Of a stretch of 64,000 nucleotides of DNA, positions 38,351-46,106 are shown piece after piece. The notes under the pieces were generated by a model, which made no database searches, was not told the origin of the DNA, and worked only from the letters and a program-made list of their open reading frames with translations. The translations under genes and the position numbers were made by a program. Each line of letters begins with the position of its first letter. The stretch's first letter is position 1. The DNA is from DATKUC01 sp964577375 (GTDB lineage Bacteria > Spirochaetota > Spirochaetia > DSM-27196 > DATKUC01): positions 109,973 through 173,972 of the forward strand of contig CAZNYW010000002.1 of the NCBI GenBank assembly GCA_964577375.1, given 5' to 3'.

Positions 38351-39289
38351 TCAAGCGACCGCTGCTCTCTTTTCAGCGACGCGCAGTTTTGCGCTCCGCG
38401 ATGCTGCGTTTTCCGTTACCTCGTCGGGAGCGGGACGCAGCGGCTTTCGCGTAACGAGAGAGAGATCTACAGCTCTCTCTTTCATAGTCGGCGAATTCGA
38501 CGCTTCGTTGGAGCCCCGGGAGCGCTCCCGGAACAGGGTCTTCACCGTTCTGTCTTCCAGGGAATGAAAAGAGATGACAGCGATGCGGCCTTTCGGCTCG
38601 AGGGAATCGATCGCGGCGGGCAGTGCCCGGGAAAGCCGGTCGAGCTCGCCGTTCACCGCGATCCGGAGCGCCTGAAAGGTACGGGTCGCCGGATGGATGC
38701 GGCGATGCCGGTAATCCGGCGGGACCGCGCGGTAGACGATCTCCGCGAGCTCGGCCGCGGTCTCGATCCTGTGGCTGCTGCGCTCCGTCACGATCCGCGC
38801 AGCGATTCGCCGCGCATAACGCTCTTCCCCGAACCTGTACATCAGGTTTGCCAGCTCCTCTTCGGAACGGCTGTTGACGAGATCGCTCGCCGACAGCTCT
38901 GATCCGGTGTCGAGCCGCATGTCGAGCGGCTCATCGGTCTGGAAGCTGAATCCGCGAGTGGAAAGCTTGTAGTGGTAGGAGGAAATTCCCAGATCAAACA
39001 GGATCAAGGCTGGACGCGTGTCGCTGCGAAAGCCGGTGAAGTAGTCATCGAACCACGCATTGACAAACTGAACGCGGTCCCCATACCGCGACAGCCTGTT
39101 GCGGGCGCGGTCCATAATATCGGCATCCGCGTCCAGTCCTATCACCTGAAGATCCGGGTATCGAGACAGAAACAGGTCGGAATGTCCCCCCTCCCCCAGC
39201 GTCGCATCCACTAGCAGTGACGACGGGTGCGGAGGAACGAGATTCTCGAGAACCTCGCGCCCCATTACCGTGTAGTGAATTACATCCAT
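38351..39289 (-). CDS. rsmH: RsmH (MraW), 16S rRNA C1402 N4-methyltransferase
   Basis: 312 residues. The SAM-binding motif (LLVDATLGEGGHSDLFL, then VIGLDADADIMDRARNRL) and the RsmH motifs FDLGISSYHYKLSTRGFSF, IVTERSSHRIETAAEL, HPATRTFQALRIAVN and SFHSLEDRTVKTLFRE are complete. It methylates the ribosomal P-site cytidine. As in most bacteria it is the second gene of the division cluster, 12 nt after mraZ. Confidence 0.97.
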   Translation of the reverse strand: MDVIHYTVMGREVLENLVPPHPSSLLVDATLGEGGHSDLFLSRYPDLQVIGLDADADIMDRARNRLSRYGDRVQFVNAWFDDYFTGFRSDTRPALILFDLGISSYHYKLSTRGFSFQTDEPLDMRLDTGSELSASDLVNSRSEEELANLMYRFGEERYARRIAARIVTERSSHRIETAAELAEIVYRAVPPDYRHRRIHPATRTFQALRIAVNGELDRLSRALPAAIDSLEPKGRIAVISFHSLEDRTVKTLFRERSRGSNEASNSPTMKERAVDLSLVTRKPLRPAPDEVTENAASRSAKLRVAEKRAAVA

Positions 39290-39301
39290 GCGGCACTCAT
39301 C

Positions 39302-39742
39302 TCAGAACGAGACGAGTCCTCCCAGTTCCTCAGCCGCTTCCTGGAATTCACTTTCGTTCGCCGTCAGATATTGCTGGTATTCAGCCTCATCCCAGATCTC
39401 TATGTACTTCTCAATTCCCAGTATGATGGTTTCTTTTGTGAGCCCCGCGTACTCCCTCAGAGTAACCGGAATCGTGATTCGTCCGGTCCGGTCGATTTCG
39501 ACCTCCTGAGCGGGGGCAATCAGCTTGCGCTGAATCAGTCTCGCCCGGGAGTTGAAAGGGGAGGTATTGGAAAGGAGGTTCGCCGCAATTCGCTTCCACT
39601 CTTCCGGAGGAAACAACCACAGGCAGCGGTCGATTCCACGCGTGAGAATGAGGAGGTTGCCGCTTATTTCGGACCGGATCCGCACTGGAACCATGAGTCG
39701 TCCCTTTTCATCCAGTGCATTCCGAAATTCCCCCGTTATCAT
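39302..39742 (-). CDS. mraZ: MraZ, division cluster transcriptional regulator
   Basis: 146 residues with two SpoVT/AbrB-like halves (MITGEFRNALDEKGRLMVPV and EVEIDRTGRITIPVTLREYA), each containing the DxxGR signature. MraZ forms rings that bind spaced TGGG repeats ahead of its own gene; such repeats are present at 39751-39785. It is the first gene of the 41-gene minus-strand run. Confidence 0.95.
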   Translation of the reverse strand: MITGEFRNALDEKGRLMVPVRIRSEISGNLLILTRGIDRCLWLFPPEEWKRIAANLLSNTSPFNSRARLIQRKLIAPAQEVEIDRTGRITIPVTLREYAGLTKETIILGIEKYIEIWDEAEYQQYLTANESEFQEAAEELGGLVSF

Positions 39743-39750
39743 CCCCTTTC

Positions 39751-39785
39751 ACCACCACTTCCTATTATTTCCCACTATTTCCCAC
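39751..39785 (-). promoter_or_regulatory. MraZ box repeats ahead of mraZ
   Basis: On the minus strand the leader reads GTGGGAAATA twice in tandem, then ATAGGAAGTG and GTGGTG, giving G(T/A)GGG-like elements at a 10-bp period (cores complementary to 39781-39785, 39771-39775, 39761-39765 and 39752-39756). This spacing, one helical turn, fits the known MraZ operator (TGGGN repeats separated by 5 nt). It lies just downstream of the predicted start of transcription, fitting autorepression. Confidence 0.8.
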
Positions 39786-39797
39786 GATCTGGTACTA

Positions 39798-39825
39798 ATA
39801 GTAGCCTATCCCGGCCTATTGTCAA
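39798..39825 (-). promoter_or_regulatory. Sigma70-type promoter for mraZ and the division/flagellar run
   Basis: Minus strand: -35 TTGACA (39820-39825, perfect), 16-nt spacer, -10 TACTAT (39798-39803, four of six). Predicted transcription start near 39791, followed by the MraZ boxes. The rest of the 191-nt gap to the GH57 gene holds only an inverted repeat AACATC/GATGTT without a T tail. Confidence 0.75.
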
Positions 39826-39933
39826 CCTGGTAGACAGAATAAACAAATCGATATTATCCGTATTACCGGAACATCTACATGGATGTTTAGTAAAGTGAGA
39901 GTAAATCGATGATGTCGGTGTGGCGCGAGAATG

Positions 39934-41562
39934 CTATCGGTTGGCTATCTCGCGCAGAAACGATGCACTTCGGTTTCCCTGAGGGCGGAAAACGCGGTAG
40001 TCGATTCGCGGAAAGATGTTGTCCTTCTTCTCGAGCTGGGTGAGCCATTCGGTCCCTACGTTGCCCCTGCCGAGGGATTCGTAGATTCTGTCGAAATTGA
40101 GGATGTGCTCGCGGACCCGCTTGGTCGCGTAGCTCACCGTGGTCCCGGCGCGCATGATAAACGGCCAGTCGGAGGCCTGACTAAGGAGCACCTCCCGCGC
40201 GGCCTGGTTGAGCGCACGCTCCTTCAGGCCGTGGTCGTCGGGAAACCGCTCCGCCAGCTCCATCATGCGCTCGATCGCTGTATGCGTGTGCCGGTAGATC
40301 CAGTCGTTCGAACCGTCCAGCCACACCTCCGAATAGCCGTTGTTTCCCCAGCTGGAGAAGATCGGCTCTATTACGGTCGTGGGCGGATAAGCCTTCAGGA
40401 AAGCCGACGGGGTGACCGGTTCCAGTTCACCTTCGGTCTGGGCAAGCTGCCGAATGACGGCTTCGAGCCAGATCGTGCCTTCGAACCACCAGTGGCCGAA
40501 GAGCTCCGCGTCGTAAGGACAGGTGATGACCGGCGGCTGCTTCATCAGCGGACCGAGCTTTGCGATCTGTTTCTTCTGATTGTAGATGAAATTTTCGGCA
40601 TGCTCGCGCGCCTTGGCTGCGGCGACCTCCGGATCGTAGGGGTGCTTCTCCTCGGTGACGCCAGTGATCGCGTAGTACTTGAGCCCGGTATTGATTCGAA
40701 TATTGTTGTCGTGAATATAGGGGCCGATGTAGTCGAGCGGAAGGTCGTATCCGATATCACGGTAGAAATCTCGGTAGCTGAAATCTCCCGGATACCCCTC
40801 GTCGGACGACCACACCATGTTTGCGGAGGCGATGTCGCGGCCGAATACGGCAACGCCGTTCGGACAGAGAACGGGCTCATATACGCCGGCAGGCGGGCGC
40901 TTTTCGGAAAAAAGGACCGAATGTGCCGCGCTGAAGAAGTAACGTATGCCGTTGTCGTACAGATGCTCTTCGAGGCCGGGAAAGTAGCCGCATTCCGGCA
41001 GCCAGAAGCCGGTCGGGTGCTTCCCGAAGATCGACTCCTGAGAATCTATCGCCACCTGGAGCTGCGCATTTATGTTTACCGGAAACTGTTGATACAGGGG
41101 CAGATAGGCGTGGGTCGCAGCCGCGCCCACCATCTCGATACGCCCCTTCTTATAATAGTAGTCAAATCCCCGCAGGATGTTCTGCTCGTATTTTTCCTGG
41201 AAGTCGACGAGATCCTGTTTGTACAGATCGAGGTACATTTCGGCGAGCTTCCGGAACTGGGGTTCCCGCTTGAGCCGTTCGACCTCACGCTCTGCCAGCT
41301 CGATGTGCCTCTCGAGATAGCCAGAGTATCGTTCCTGCAGCAGCGAGTCCTGGAGCATGGCGACGAGCGTCGGTGACATCGACAGGGTAATGGTGAACGG
41401 AACGCCGTCTGCATCGAGCCGGTCGAAGACTCTCAGTAACGGCAGATAGGTCTCGGAGATCGCTTCAAAAAGCCAGTTCTCTTCAAGGAAGCTGGGATAT
41501 TCCGGGTGCCGCACGAAGGGGAGATGTGCGTGCAGCATTAGCACAAGATAACCTTTGACCAT
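39934..41562 (-). CDS. GH57 family 1,4-alpha-glucan branching enzyme
   Basis: 542 residues. The N-terminal HAHLP motif (11-15), the nucleophile Glu190 in WLPECGY and the general acid Asp351 in TCPYDAELFGHWW match, in both motif and position, characterised GH57 branching enzymes from Thermococcus and Thermus. The SSWGNNGYSEVWLDGSNDWIY region is also typical, and a C-terminal DUF1957-type domain follows. It introduces alpha-1,6 branches in glycogen-like polymer in the cytoplasm. It follows the DUF4912 gene by 28 nt. Confidence 0.92.
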   Translation of the reverse strand: MVKGYLVLMLHAHLPFVRHPEYPSFLEENWLFEAISETYLPLLRVFDRLDADGVPFTITLSMSPTLVAMLQDSLLQERYSGYLERHIELAEREVERLKREPQFRKLAEMYLDLYKQDLVDFQEKYEQNILRGFDYYYKKGRIEMVGAAATHAYLPLYQQFPVNINAQLQVAIDSQESIFGKHPTGFWLPECGYFPGLEEHLYDNGIRYFFSAAHSVLFSEKRPPAGVYEPVLCPNGVAVFGRDIASANMVWSSDEGYPGDFSYRDFYRDIGYDLPLDYIGPYIHDNNIRINTGLKYYAITGVTEEKHPYDPEVAAAKAREHAENFIYNQKKQIAKLGPLMKQPPVITCPYDAELFGHWWFEGTIWLEAVIRQLAQTEGELEPVTPSAFLKAYPPTTVIEPIFSSWGNNGYSEVWLDGSNDWIYRHTHTAIERMMELAERFPDDHGLKERALNQAAREVLLSQASDWPFIMRAGTTVSYATKRVREHILNFDRIYESLGRGNVGTEWLTQLEKKDNIFPRIDYRVFRPQGNRSASFLREIANR

Positions 41563-41590
41563 CAGAAGATTCCTCTTTCTTCAGTTCCGC

Positions 41591-42313
41591 CTACACCATG
41601 TATTGCTGGTCCAGATGAGCAAGAATCCGCTGTGGAATGCGGTTCCCGAACGGCGAGACACCCAGATGCTCGATTCCTGAAAGTGCGATAATGGCGTCTT
41701 CCTGGAAAGAGGCCGAGCTATCGTCGGCAAAGTATCCCTTGGGGACGGACACGATATTTGACTGAGCGAGTACGTCTTCACCTTCTGCGTGCCTTGCAAT
41801 CAGCTCGAGTCGGTAGTGAGTATCCTGTTCAGGCAGATTGATGTACCAGCGGCTGTCGGACAGCTGCACGGGAATGTCGAACGAATCGACGATCGCGCTC
41901 CGATCCTCCGTCGGCTCGGCCAGTTCGTACACGCGAATCAGCATGCCGTGAAAATCCGGATTTCGGCGGTACTTCTTGTCGTGACTTTCCTTGAGATCCC
42001 AGTAGGCAAATGCCCAGGCCGGATCACGGAGCATTACGACGATCCGTGTCTCGTTGTAGGTGGCAGGCAGCTCTTCGGGCTCATCTTCTTCGGAGTTGTC
42101 CGCCTCGTCGTACTGGACACCGTATTTCTTTTCCTCGATCCGGATCGCATTATTGTTGTCGGAATCCCGCTCGAGTCGCATCTCTTCGAAGGCTTCGAAA
42201 ATGGTGTCGATAAGCGATTCGCGGTCGGTCTTTCTCGGTAGATCAATACCGTACTGGCTTGCAAGGCTCTGCAGCGCCTCTGCGTTCATTGTTTCCAGTC
42301 TGGTACGCGTCAT
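41591..42313 (-). CDS. DUF4912 domain protein with Rho-N/SAP-like N-terminus
   Basis: 240 residues from the ATG at 42313, chosen for its GGAGG site. An N-terminal helical segment (LETMNAEALQSLASQYGIDL, then PRKTDRESLIDTIFEAFEEM) resembles Rho-N/SAP nucleic-acid-binding motifs. An acidic linker precedes the DUF4912 domain (IVVMLRDPAWAFAYWDLKES ... WYINLPEQDTHYRLELIARH), a fold thought to bind carbohydrate or act as a scaffold. No catalytic residues are evident. The gene is probably co-transcribed with the branching enzyme, suggesting a role in glucan metabolism, but the function is unknown. Confidence 0.8.
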   Translation of the reverse strand: MTRTRLETMNAEALQSLASQYGIDLPRKTDRESLIDTIFEAFEEMRLERDSDNNNAIRIEEKKYGVQYDEADNSEEDEPEELPATYNETRIVVMLRDPAWAFAYWDLKESHDKKYRRNPDFHGMLIRVYELAEPTEDRSAIVDSFDIPVQLSDSRWYINLPEQDTHYRLELIARHAEGEDVLAQSNIVSVPKGYFADDSSASFQEDAIIALSGIEHLGVSPFGNRIPQRILAHLDQQYMV

Positions 42314-42382
42314 CCTACCTCCAACAGACTCCCGGTTTTCGATCCTAGGGGAATGGATAATCGGTGTCAAGGGGAGACATCG

Positions 42383-43267
42383 CTACGCTCCCGCCGAGCG
42401 GGGCGCCGAGCGGGGCGCCGAGCGGGGCGGTTTGCGCGATACGTAGAGGACAACGTCGCCGAAGCCAAATATCTTCGCCATCCGGTCGAGCGGGCTCTTG
42501 ACGAATCCGGGCGCCATGCCTTTGGCGATTCCGCCCCAGGTTTTCCAGCCGATCGGGCGTAGCCCGCATTCGGCGAGAAGCCGCGCAAGGCTGCGGCGGG
42601 AAAACAGGTTCAGGTGGTCGGCAATGGCCGAACGCCAGCGCTCACGATACAGCCGCGCCTGCAGCCCTGCGGTATTCGGTGTTACCACCACCACGTATCC
42701 GCCCGGCGCGAGAATCCGGTGGACCTCGCGAAGAAACTCTCGCGGGTCGGGTACATGCTCGATTACGTGCGAGAAGTGTATGAACGAGAAGGTATCCGGC
42801 GCGAATCCTGCCTCATCGAGCGTTCCGATGAAGATCGGTACATGCCGTTTCTCTATCCCGTACCTGGCCGCGGGCTCACAAATCTCGACTCCCTGAACAC
42901 GCCACTCGCGCTGCTTCAGGTAGGCAAGCAGCATCCCTGTTGCGCATCCGATATCGAGAAAATGGCGCTTCTCCCCCAGAGTGCGTTCGAGCCTGAAGAA
43001 ATCGGCGTCCTGAAGTCCCTTGAGCATGAGGTCGAAAAAGTTGCTGTCGTTCGCAAGCTCGTACGAGAAGTATTCCGATCCGTAGCGTTCCCGCAGTCCG
43101 TCGAACCGCGGCTGAGGGTTCTGGTACAGATGCCCGCAGCCGGCGCAGCGTGCGAAACGGAACGTTCCGCAATCCCAACCCGGCACGACCCGATTCTCGC
43201 CGCAGATTGCGCAGACAACAGGGTCAAACGATTCGTCCTGACCCGGGCTCATCGAGAAGGTCTTCAC
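42383..43267 (-). CDS. SAM-dependent methyltransferase with N-terminal zinc ribbon
   Basis: 294 residues. A four-cysteine zinc ribbon (CAICGEN ... CAGCGHLYQNPQP, residues 19-50) precedes a class I methyltransferase core with HFLDIGCATGMLLAYLKQRE, the acidic motif GVEICEPAARYGIE and HFSHVIEHVPDPREFLREVH. This ribbon-methyltransferase arrangement is common in sugar or lipid modification enzymes; the substrate is unknown. The GTG start at 43267 overlaps the inferred stop of the upstream gene (GTGA); an ATG at 43252 is the alternative. The C-terminus repeats PRSA three times, encoded by a 12-bp tandem repeat. Confidence 0.82.
   Translation of the reverse strand: MKTFSMSPGQDESFDPVVCAICGENRVVPGWDCGTFRFARCAGCGHLYQNPQPRFDGLRERYGSEYFSYELANDSNFFDLMLKGLQDADFFRLERTLGEKRHFLDIGCATGMLLAYLKQREWRVQGVEICEPAARYGIEKRHVPIFIGTLDEAGFAPDTFSFIHFSHVIEHVPDPREFLREVHRILAPGGYVVVVTPNTAGLQARLYRERWRSAIADHLNLFSRRSLARLLAECGLRPIGWKTWGGIAKGMAPGFVKSPLDRMAKIFGFGDVVLYVSRKPPRSAPRSAPRSAGA
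42396..42429. repeat. 12-bp tandem repeat at the methyltransferase 3' end
   Basis: GAGCGGGGCGCC occurs at 42396-42407 and 42408-42419, followed by a partial third copy. It encodes the repeated PRSA tail and keeps the frame, so copy-number change would only alter tail length. Confidence 0.85.
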
Positions 43268-43280
43268 TGAGCCGTTCCCT

Positions 43281-43335
43281 GCGCGGCGCCGGGAGTCGGC
43301 GCGGCGCCGGGAGTCGGCGCGGTGGGTGAAGCTAC
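43281..43335. repeat. 55-bp sequence identical to the other side of the assembly gap (left copy)
   Basis: This 55-bp block is identical base for base to 43436-43490. Each copy contains two 18-bp units (GGCGCCGGGAGTCGGCGC) and ends GGTGGGTGAAGCTAC. The left copy is followed immediately by Ns and the right copy begins immediately after them, so the two contig ends probably represent the same genomic locus. Confidence 0.9.
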
Positions 43336-43435
43336 NNNNNNNNNNNNNNNNNNNNNNNNNNNNNNNNNNNNNNNNNNNNNNNNNNNNNNNNNNNNNNNNN
43401 NNNNNNNNNNNNNNNNNNNNNNNNNNNNNNNNNNN
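43336..43435. other. Assembly gap of exactly 100 Ns
   Basis: One hundred undetermined bases, the conventional size for a gap of unknown length. It falls in a GC-rich tandem repeat within the 3' end of the LytM-like gene. See the flanking 55-bp identity. Confidence 0.99.
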
Positions 43436-43490
43436 GCGCGGCGCCGGGAGTCGGCGCGGCGCCGGGAGTCGGCGCGGTGGGTGAAGCTAC
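43436..43490. repeat. 55-bp sequence identical to the other side of the assembly gap (right copy)
   Basis: Right-hand copy of the block at 43281-43335. The encoded tail is PTPGAA repeated; unique sequence resumes at 43491 (CGGCGCCGGCTCCTG). Confidence 0.9.
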
Positions 43491-44378
43491 CGGCGCCGGC
43501 TCCTGCCCGAAGTATACCTGACGTGTGACCTCCGTCCGGTTGCCGGCGAAGTCGTAGGCCGAGATCCTGATCGTGTTGATTCCGGGGGAGAGGTCGACCA
43601 GCCCCAGATTGTAGGTGTGGCGGCTGAGGTAGAGATTGTCGAAGCTCCAGCGGTAGCGCTGATCGATGTACTCCTTTCCCTGACGAAATTCGAGAAACAT
43701 GAATCGGATACTCGAAACGGTCTTGTCATTCACCGACAGATCGATGCCGTAGGGCGCAACCTGAAAACGGCCTGCATTGGTCACGATCTCATCGAACACC
43801 TCAGCGTCGACCGCCCAGTGCGCGGACCCGACGGTCGTGCCGTCCTCGAGCTGAATCTTTGTCCGGTCGGAAAGCACGATATTCTGGATCGTCGGAGACC
43901 GTCTGTCTTCGACCGGAGGAAGAAGCACGAGCGGGTTGACGGATCGATCCGACTTCATGTCGATAATTCGCAGAACGAGCCCCGGCGTGTCCACCCGCCC
44001 GCTTTCACCCGTGGTACCGATCCACTGGCCTTCGGCAACCTGTTTCATCCCTGCCGGCAGCGAACCCGGCTTAAGGTGTGCGTAGACGGACCGGAAGCTT
44101 TGCGCGTGCTCGACAACGACAAAGTCGCCCAGGCCCGAGGGAAGTGAGCCGGAACGCTGATCACGTCGGTCGGTGAAGATCACCTGGCCGTCGGCGACCG
44201 AGCCCGCCCGGACTCCGGCACCTCGAAGGAACACGCCGTTGCGAAAACCGTCCGGTGTGTCACCGGCAAATCCGCCGGCAATCTCAACCGGTTTCACCGG
44301 CCACTGCCACGAAAAAACCGACCCCGGCGCAGTCAGAAACAGCCAGAGGGCTGAAAGGAAGATTACCCCTGCCCGCAT
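43436..44378 (-). CDS. Degenerate M23/LytM-like envelope protein, 3' end at assembly gap
   Basis: A signal peptide (MRAGVIFLSALWLFLTAPGS) is followed by a LytM/M23-like beta domain (about 25-150: GDFVVVEHAQSFRSVYAHLK, IGTTGESGRVDTPGLVLRI). The zinc ligands of active M23 enzymes are missing: HxGxD is RNGVF and HLH is LVL; only YAHL remains. The second half is a beta-rich domain with YDFAGNRTEVTRQVYF. The tail carries PTPGAA repeats running into the gap. If the 55-bp flanks are merged, the frame continues QGTAQ and stops at 43264-43266, overlapping the methyltransferase GTG. It probably acts as a non-catalytic activator or binder of wall enzymes. Confidence 0.8.
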
Positions 44379-44382
44379 GGTC

Positions 44383-45549
44383 TCATCCGGTAGTCAGTTC
44401 GGACTCAAAGATGGTGTCGTCAACACCCCAGAATTGACGCGATCCCTCGGCGCTTACATACAGCGTGGAAGCAGGAAACCTGAAACGAAGGACCGGCCGG
44501 CCATCGGGAAGGAAGAGAAGCACCTCGGCCGTCCCGCTCGAGGCGGACGACTGCGTATCGGAAAGCGCCGCAGCGAGTATCAGTCGATCGAAACCTGCGC
44601 CGAGCAGTGAATGGAGAGATCCGGAGAGGGGAACCGACACGAGCCGGCGGCCCTGTTGCGAATATATACGCACACTCTCGGATCCTTCGAAGGCGAAGTC
44701 ACCGCTTCCGCGCAGCGCCCGTACCAGGACAGGCCGTCGAAAGTCCGAACCAAGGCGCCGGGTCTGCGTCGCCGTCCACTGCCCACCGGACCTTTCGTAT
44801 ATCGAAAGGACCTGAGGTTCCAGTCCGGAAACCACCGCGATTCGGTCCTCTGCTGCCGAGATTGCGATCCCCAGAATTATGGGAATTGAACTGCCGGTCG
44901 GTGCGTCCCGGTATACCGTGGTGCCCGTACCGTCGACGATCTCGATGTGCCCATCGAGCAGCCCGAGCACCGAAAGCTTCACCCCCGCGGCCACCGATGT
45001 TATGATGCTTTCAGCCTTGTGCCGCCATAGGAGCTTTCCCGATTTGTCGTATTCGGATATCCCCGACCGATCCGGGCTCAGAACATAAAGCCGGTCATTC
45101 AGATAGACCGGGTATCCGTCCTGCGCGAAGCTCGCAACCACCTGTCCGCTCGGGTTTTCGACGTTTATTCGAGGAGACAACTGTTCGTAGTTGACGAATC
45201 GATCTGTTCCAAGCGCGAGCCCGTAGCGGACGTTGTCAAGATAGTGCAGCGTTCCGTCCAGGCCGACGAAACCGAAGCGGTCACCAAGTCGGAAAGCGAG
45301 AAGTTTTTCGCCCGGGGAGGCCGGCCGGATGAACGCGGTATGCGGTGCCGGCGCCTGACCAGCTGCGTTCGCCGCCGCGGCGACAGGTGCGGCCGCCGGC
45401 AGACGGGTTGTCCATAATGGTTTCACAAGGAGCTCTTTGCCCATCGGCCGGGGGAAGAGCGCGATGTAGAGGACGAGCATGAGAAGAAAGACGGAAATAA
45501 GGGCCTTCCGGACTCTCACGTTGATTGCACCGTGCCCTTCGGTCTGCAC
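44383..45549 (-). CDS. Membrane-anchored beta-propeller-like protein
   Basis: 388 residues. One N-terminal membrane helix (about 15-32, LISVFLLMLVLYIALF) and an Ala/Pro linker precede repeated beta-strand units resembling PQQ/WD-like blades (GRFGFVG-like GDRFGFVGLDGTLHYLD, GISEYDKSGKLLWRHKAESI, VLGLLDGHIEIVDGTGTTVY). No catalytic motif is visible. The start is uncertain: GTG at 45549, or GTG ten codons later; neither has a strong ribosome site. It ends 4 nt before the LytM-like gene, so the two may act together in the envelope. I do not recognise a named family. Confidence 0.7.
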   Translation of the reverse strand: MQTEGHGAINVRVRKALISVFLLMLVLYIALFPRPMGKELLVKPLWTTRLPAAAPVAAAANAAGQAPAPHTAFIRPASPGEKLLAFRLGDRFGFVGLDGTLHYLDNVRYGLALGTDRFVNYEQLSPRINVENPSGQVVASFAQDGYPVYLNDRLYVLSPDRSGISEYDKSGKLLWRHKAESIITSVAAGVKLSVLGLLDGHIEIVDGTGTTVYRDAPTGSSIPIILGIAISAAEDRIAVVSGLEPQVLSIYERSGGQWTATQTRRLGSDFRRPVLVRALRGSGDFAFEGSESVRIYSQQGRRLVSVPLSGSLHSLLGAGFDRLILAAALSDTQSSASSGTAEVLLFLPDGRPVLRFRFPASTLYVSAEGSRQFWGVDDTIFESELTTG

Positions 45550-45572
45550 ACGCTTTTCATGAGCTGCGATAT

Positions 45573-45600
45573 CCTATACTATGACTTCTGAAAGTGTCAA
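45573..45600 (-). promoter_or_regulatory. Sigma70-type promoter for the 45549-39934 operon
   Basis: Minus strand: -35 TTGACA (45595-45600, perfect), 16-nt spacer, -10 TATAGG (45573-45578). Predicted start near 45566, about 17 nt ahead of the GTG. A TATACT for cdd on the plus strand overlaps the same -10, but no good -35 accompanies it. Confidence 0.65.
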
Positions 45601-45662
45601 CGAACGGGCTCTTCCGGCCGAAGAGCGCGCAAGCGGATGGCCCGCAACTTTCGGAGTTGTAA

Positions 45663-46079
45663 ATGGACTTGGACAAGGACACCGTCTCCCGGCTGCAATC
45701 AGAGGCAAAAGAAGCGTCGAGCTATTCCTATTCTCCCTACTCTCGATTCCGGGTTGGAGCAGCGCTCCTCACGGCGGACGGCAGGATCGTTCGGGGTGCA
45801 AACATCGAGAACCGTTCCTACGGACTGGCGAATTGTGCCGAACGGTCTGCAATCTTCTCTGCCTTGAGTCAGGGAGATTCCGAGTTCAGCGCCATGGCAA
45901 TTTATACACCGGATGCAAAGGAGCTGCTCTCGCCCTGCGGCGCATGCAGGCAGGTCATAAGCGAGTTCGTACCGCCGGATTTTCCAGTCTACTGCAGCGA
46001 TGGGCAGGGAGGGTTCAAACGCTTCGCCGTGAAGGAGCTGCTGCCCCACGATTCGCTTCAGGATCTCAGCGCCGGGTGA
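45663..46079 (+). CDS. cdd: Cytidine deaminase
   Basis: 138 residues. The zinc site is complete: Cys58-Ala-Glu60 (NCAERSA) and Cys92/Cys95 (PCGACRQ), with the substrate motif VGAALLTADGRI and NIENRSYG. It deaminates cytidine and deoxycytidine in pyrimidine salvage and is the tetrameric short type. GGAG lies 6 nt ahead of the ATG. It is the first plus-strand gene in the window and converges on the gene at 46107 with 27 nt between. Confidence 0.95.
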   Translation: MDLDKDTVSRLQSEAKEASSYSYSPYSRFRVGAALLTADGRIVRGANIENRSYGLANCAERSAIFSALSQGDSEFSAMAIYTPDAKELLSPCGACRQVISEFVPPDFPVYCSDGQGGFKRFAVKELLPHDSLQDLSAG

Positions 46080-46106
46080 TCCTTCGGGGGTCCACTCCCG
46101 GCCGGT

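Noticed and set aside
39870..39887. Inverted repeat AACATC/GATGTT as terminator after mraZ promoter region
   Set aside because: Only 6-bp arms, no T tail on either strand, and it lies upstream of mraZ.
39931..41376. Plus-strand open frame of about 480 codons opposite the GH57 gene
   Set aside because: Mirror of the branching enzyme reading frame; no domain and no ribosome site.
42396..42429. Short tandem repeats as a CRISPR array
   Set aside because: Units are 12 bp, contiguous and coding, with no spacers and no cas genes.
45575..45580. TATACT as a cdd promoter
   Set aside because: No acceptable -35 at 16-18 nt upstream on the plus strand; the same bases are used by the minus-strand promoter.
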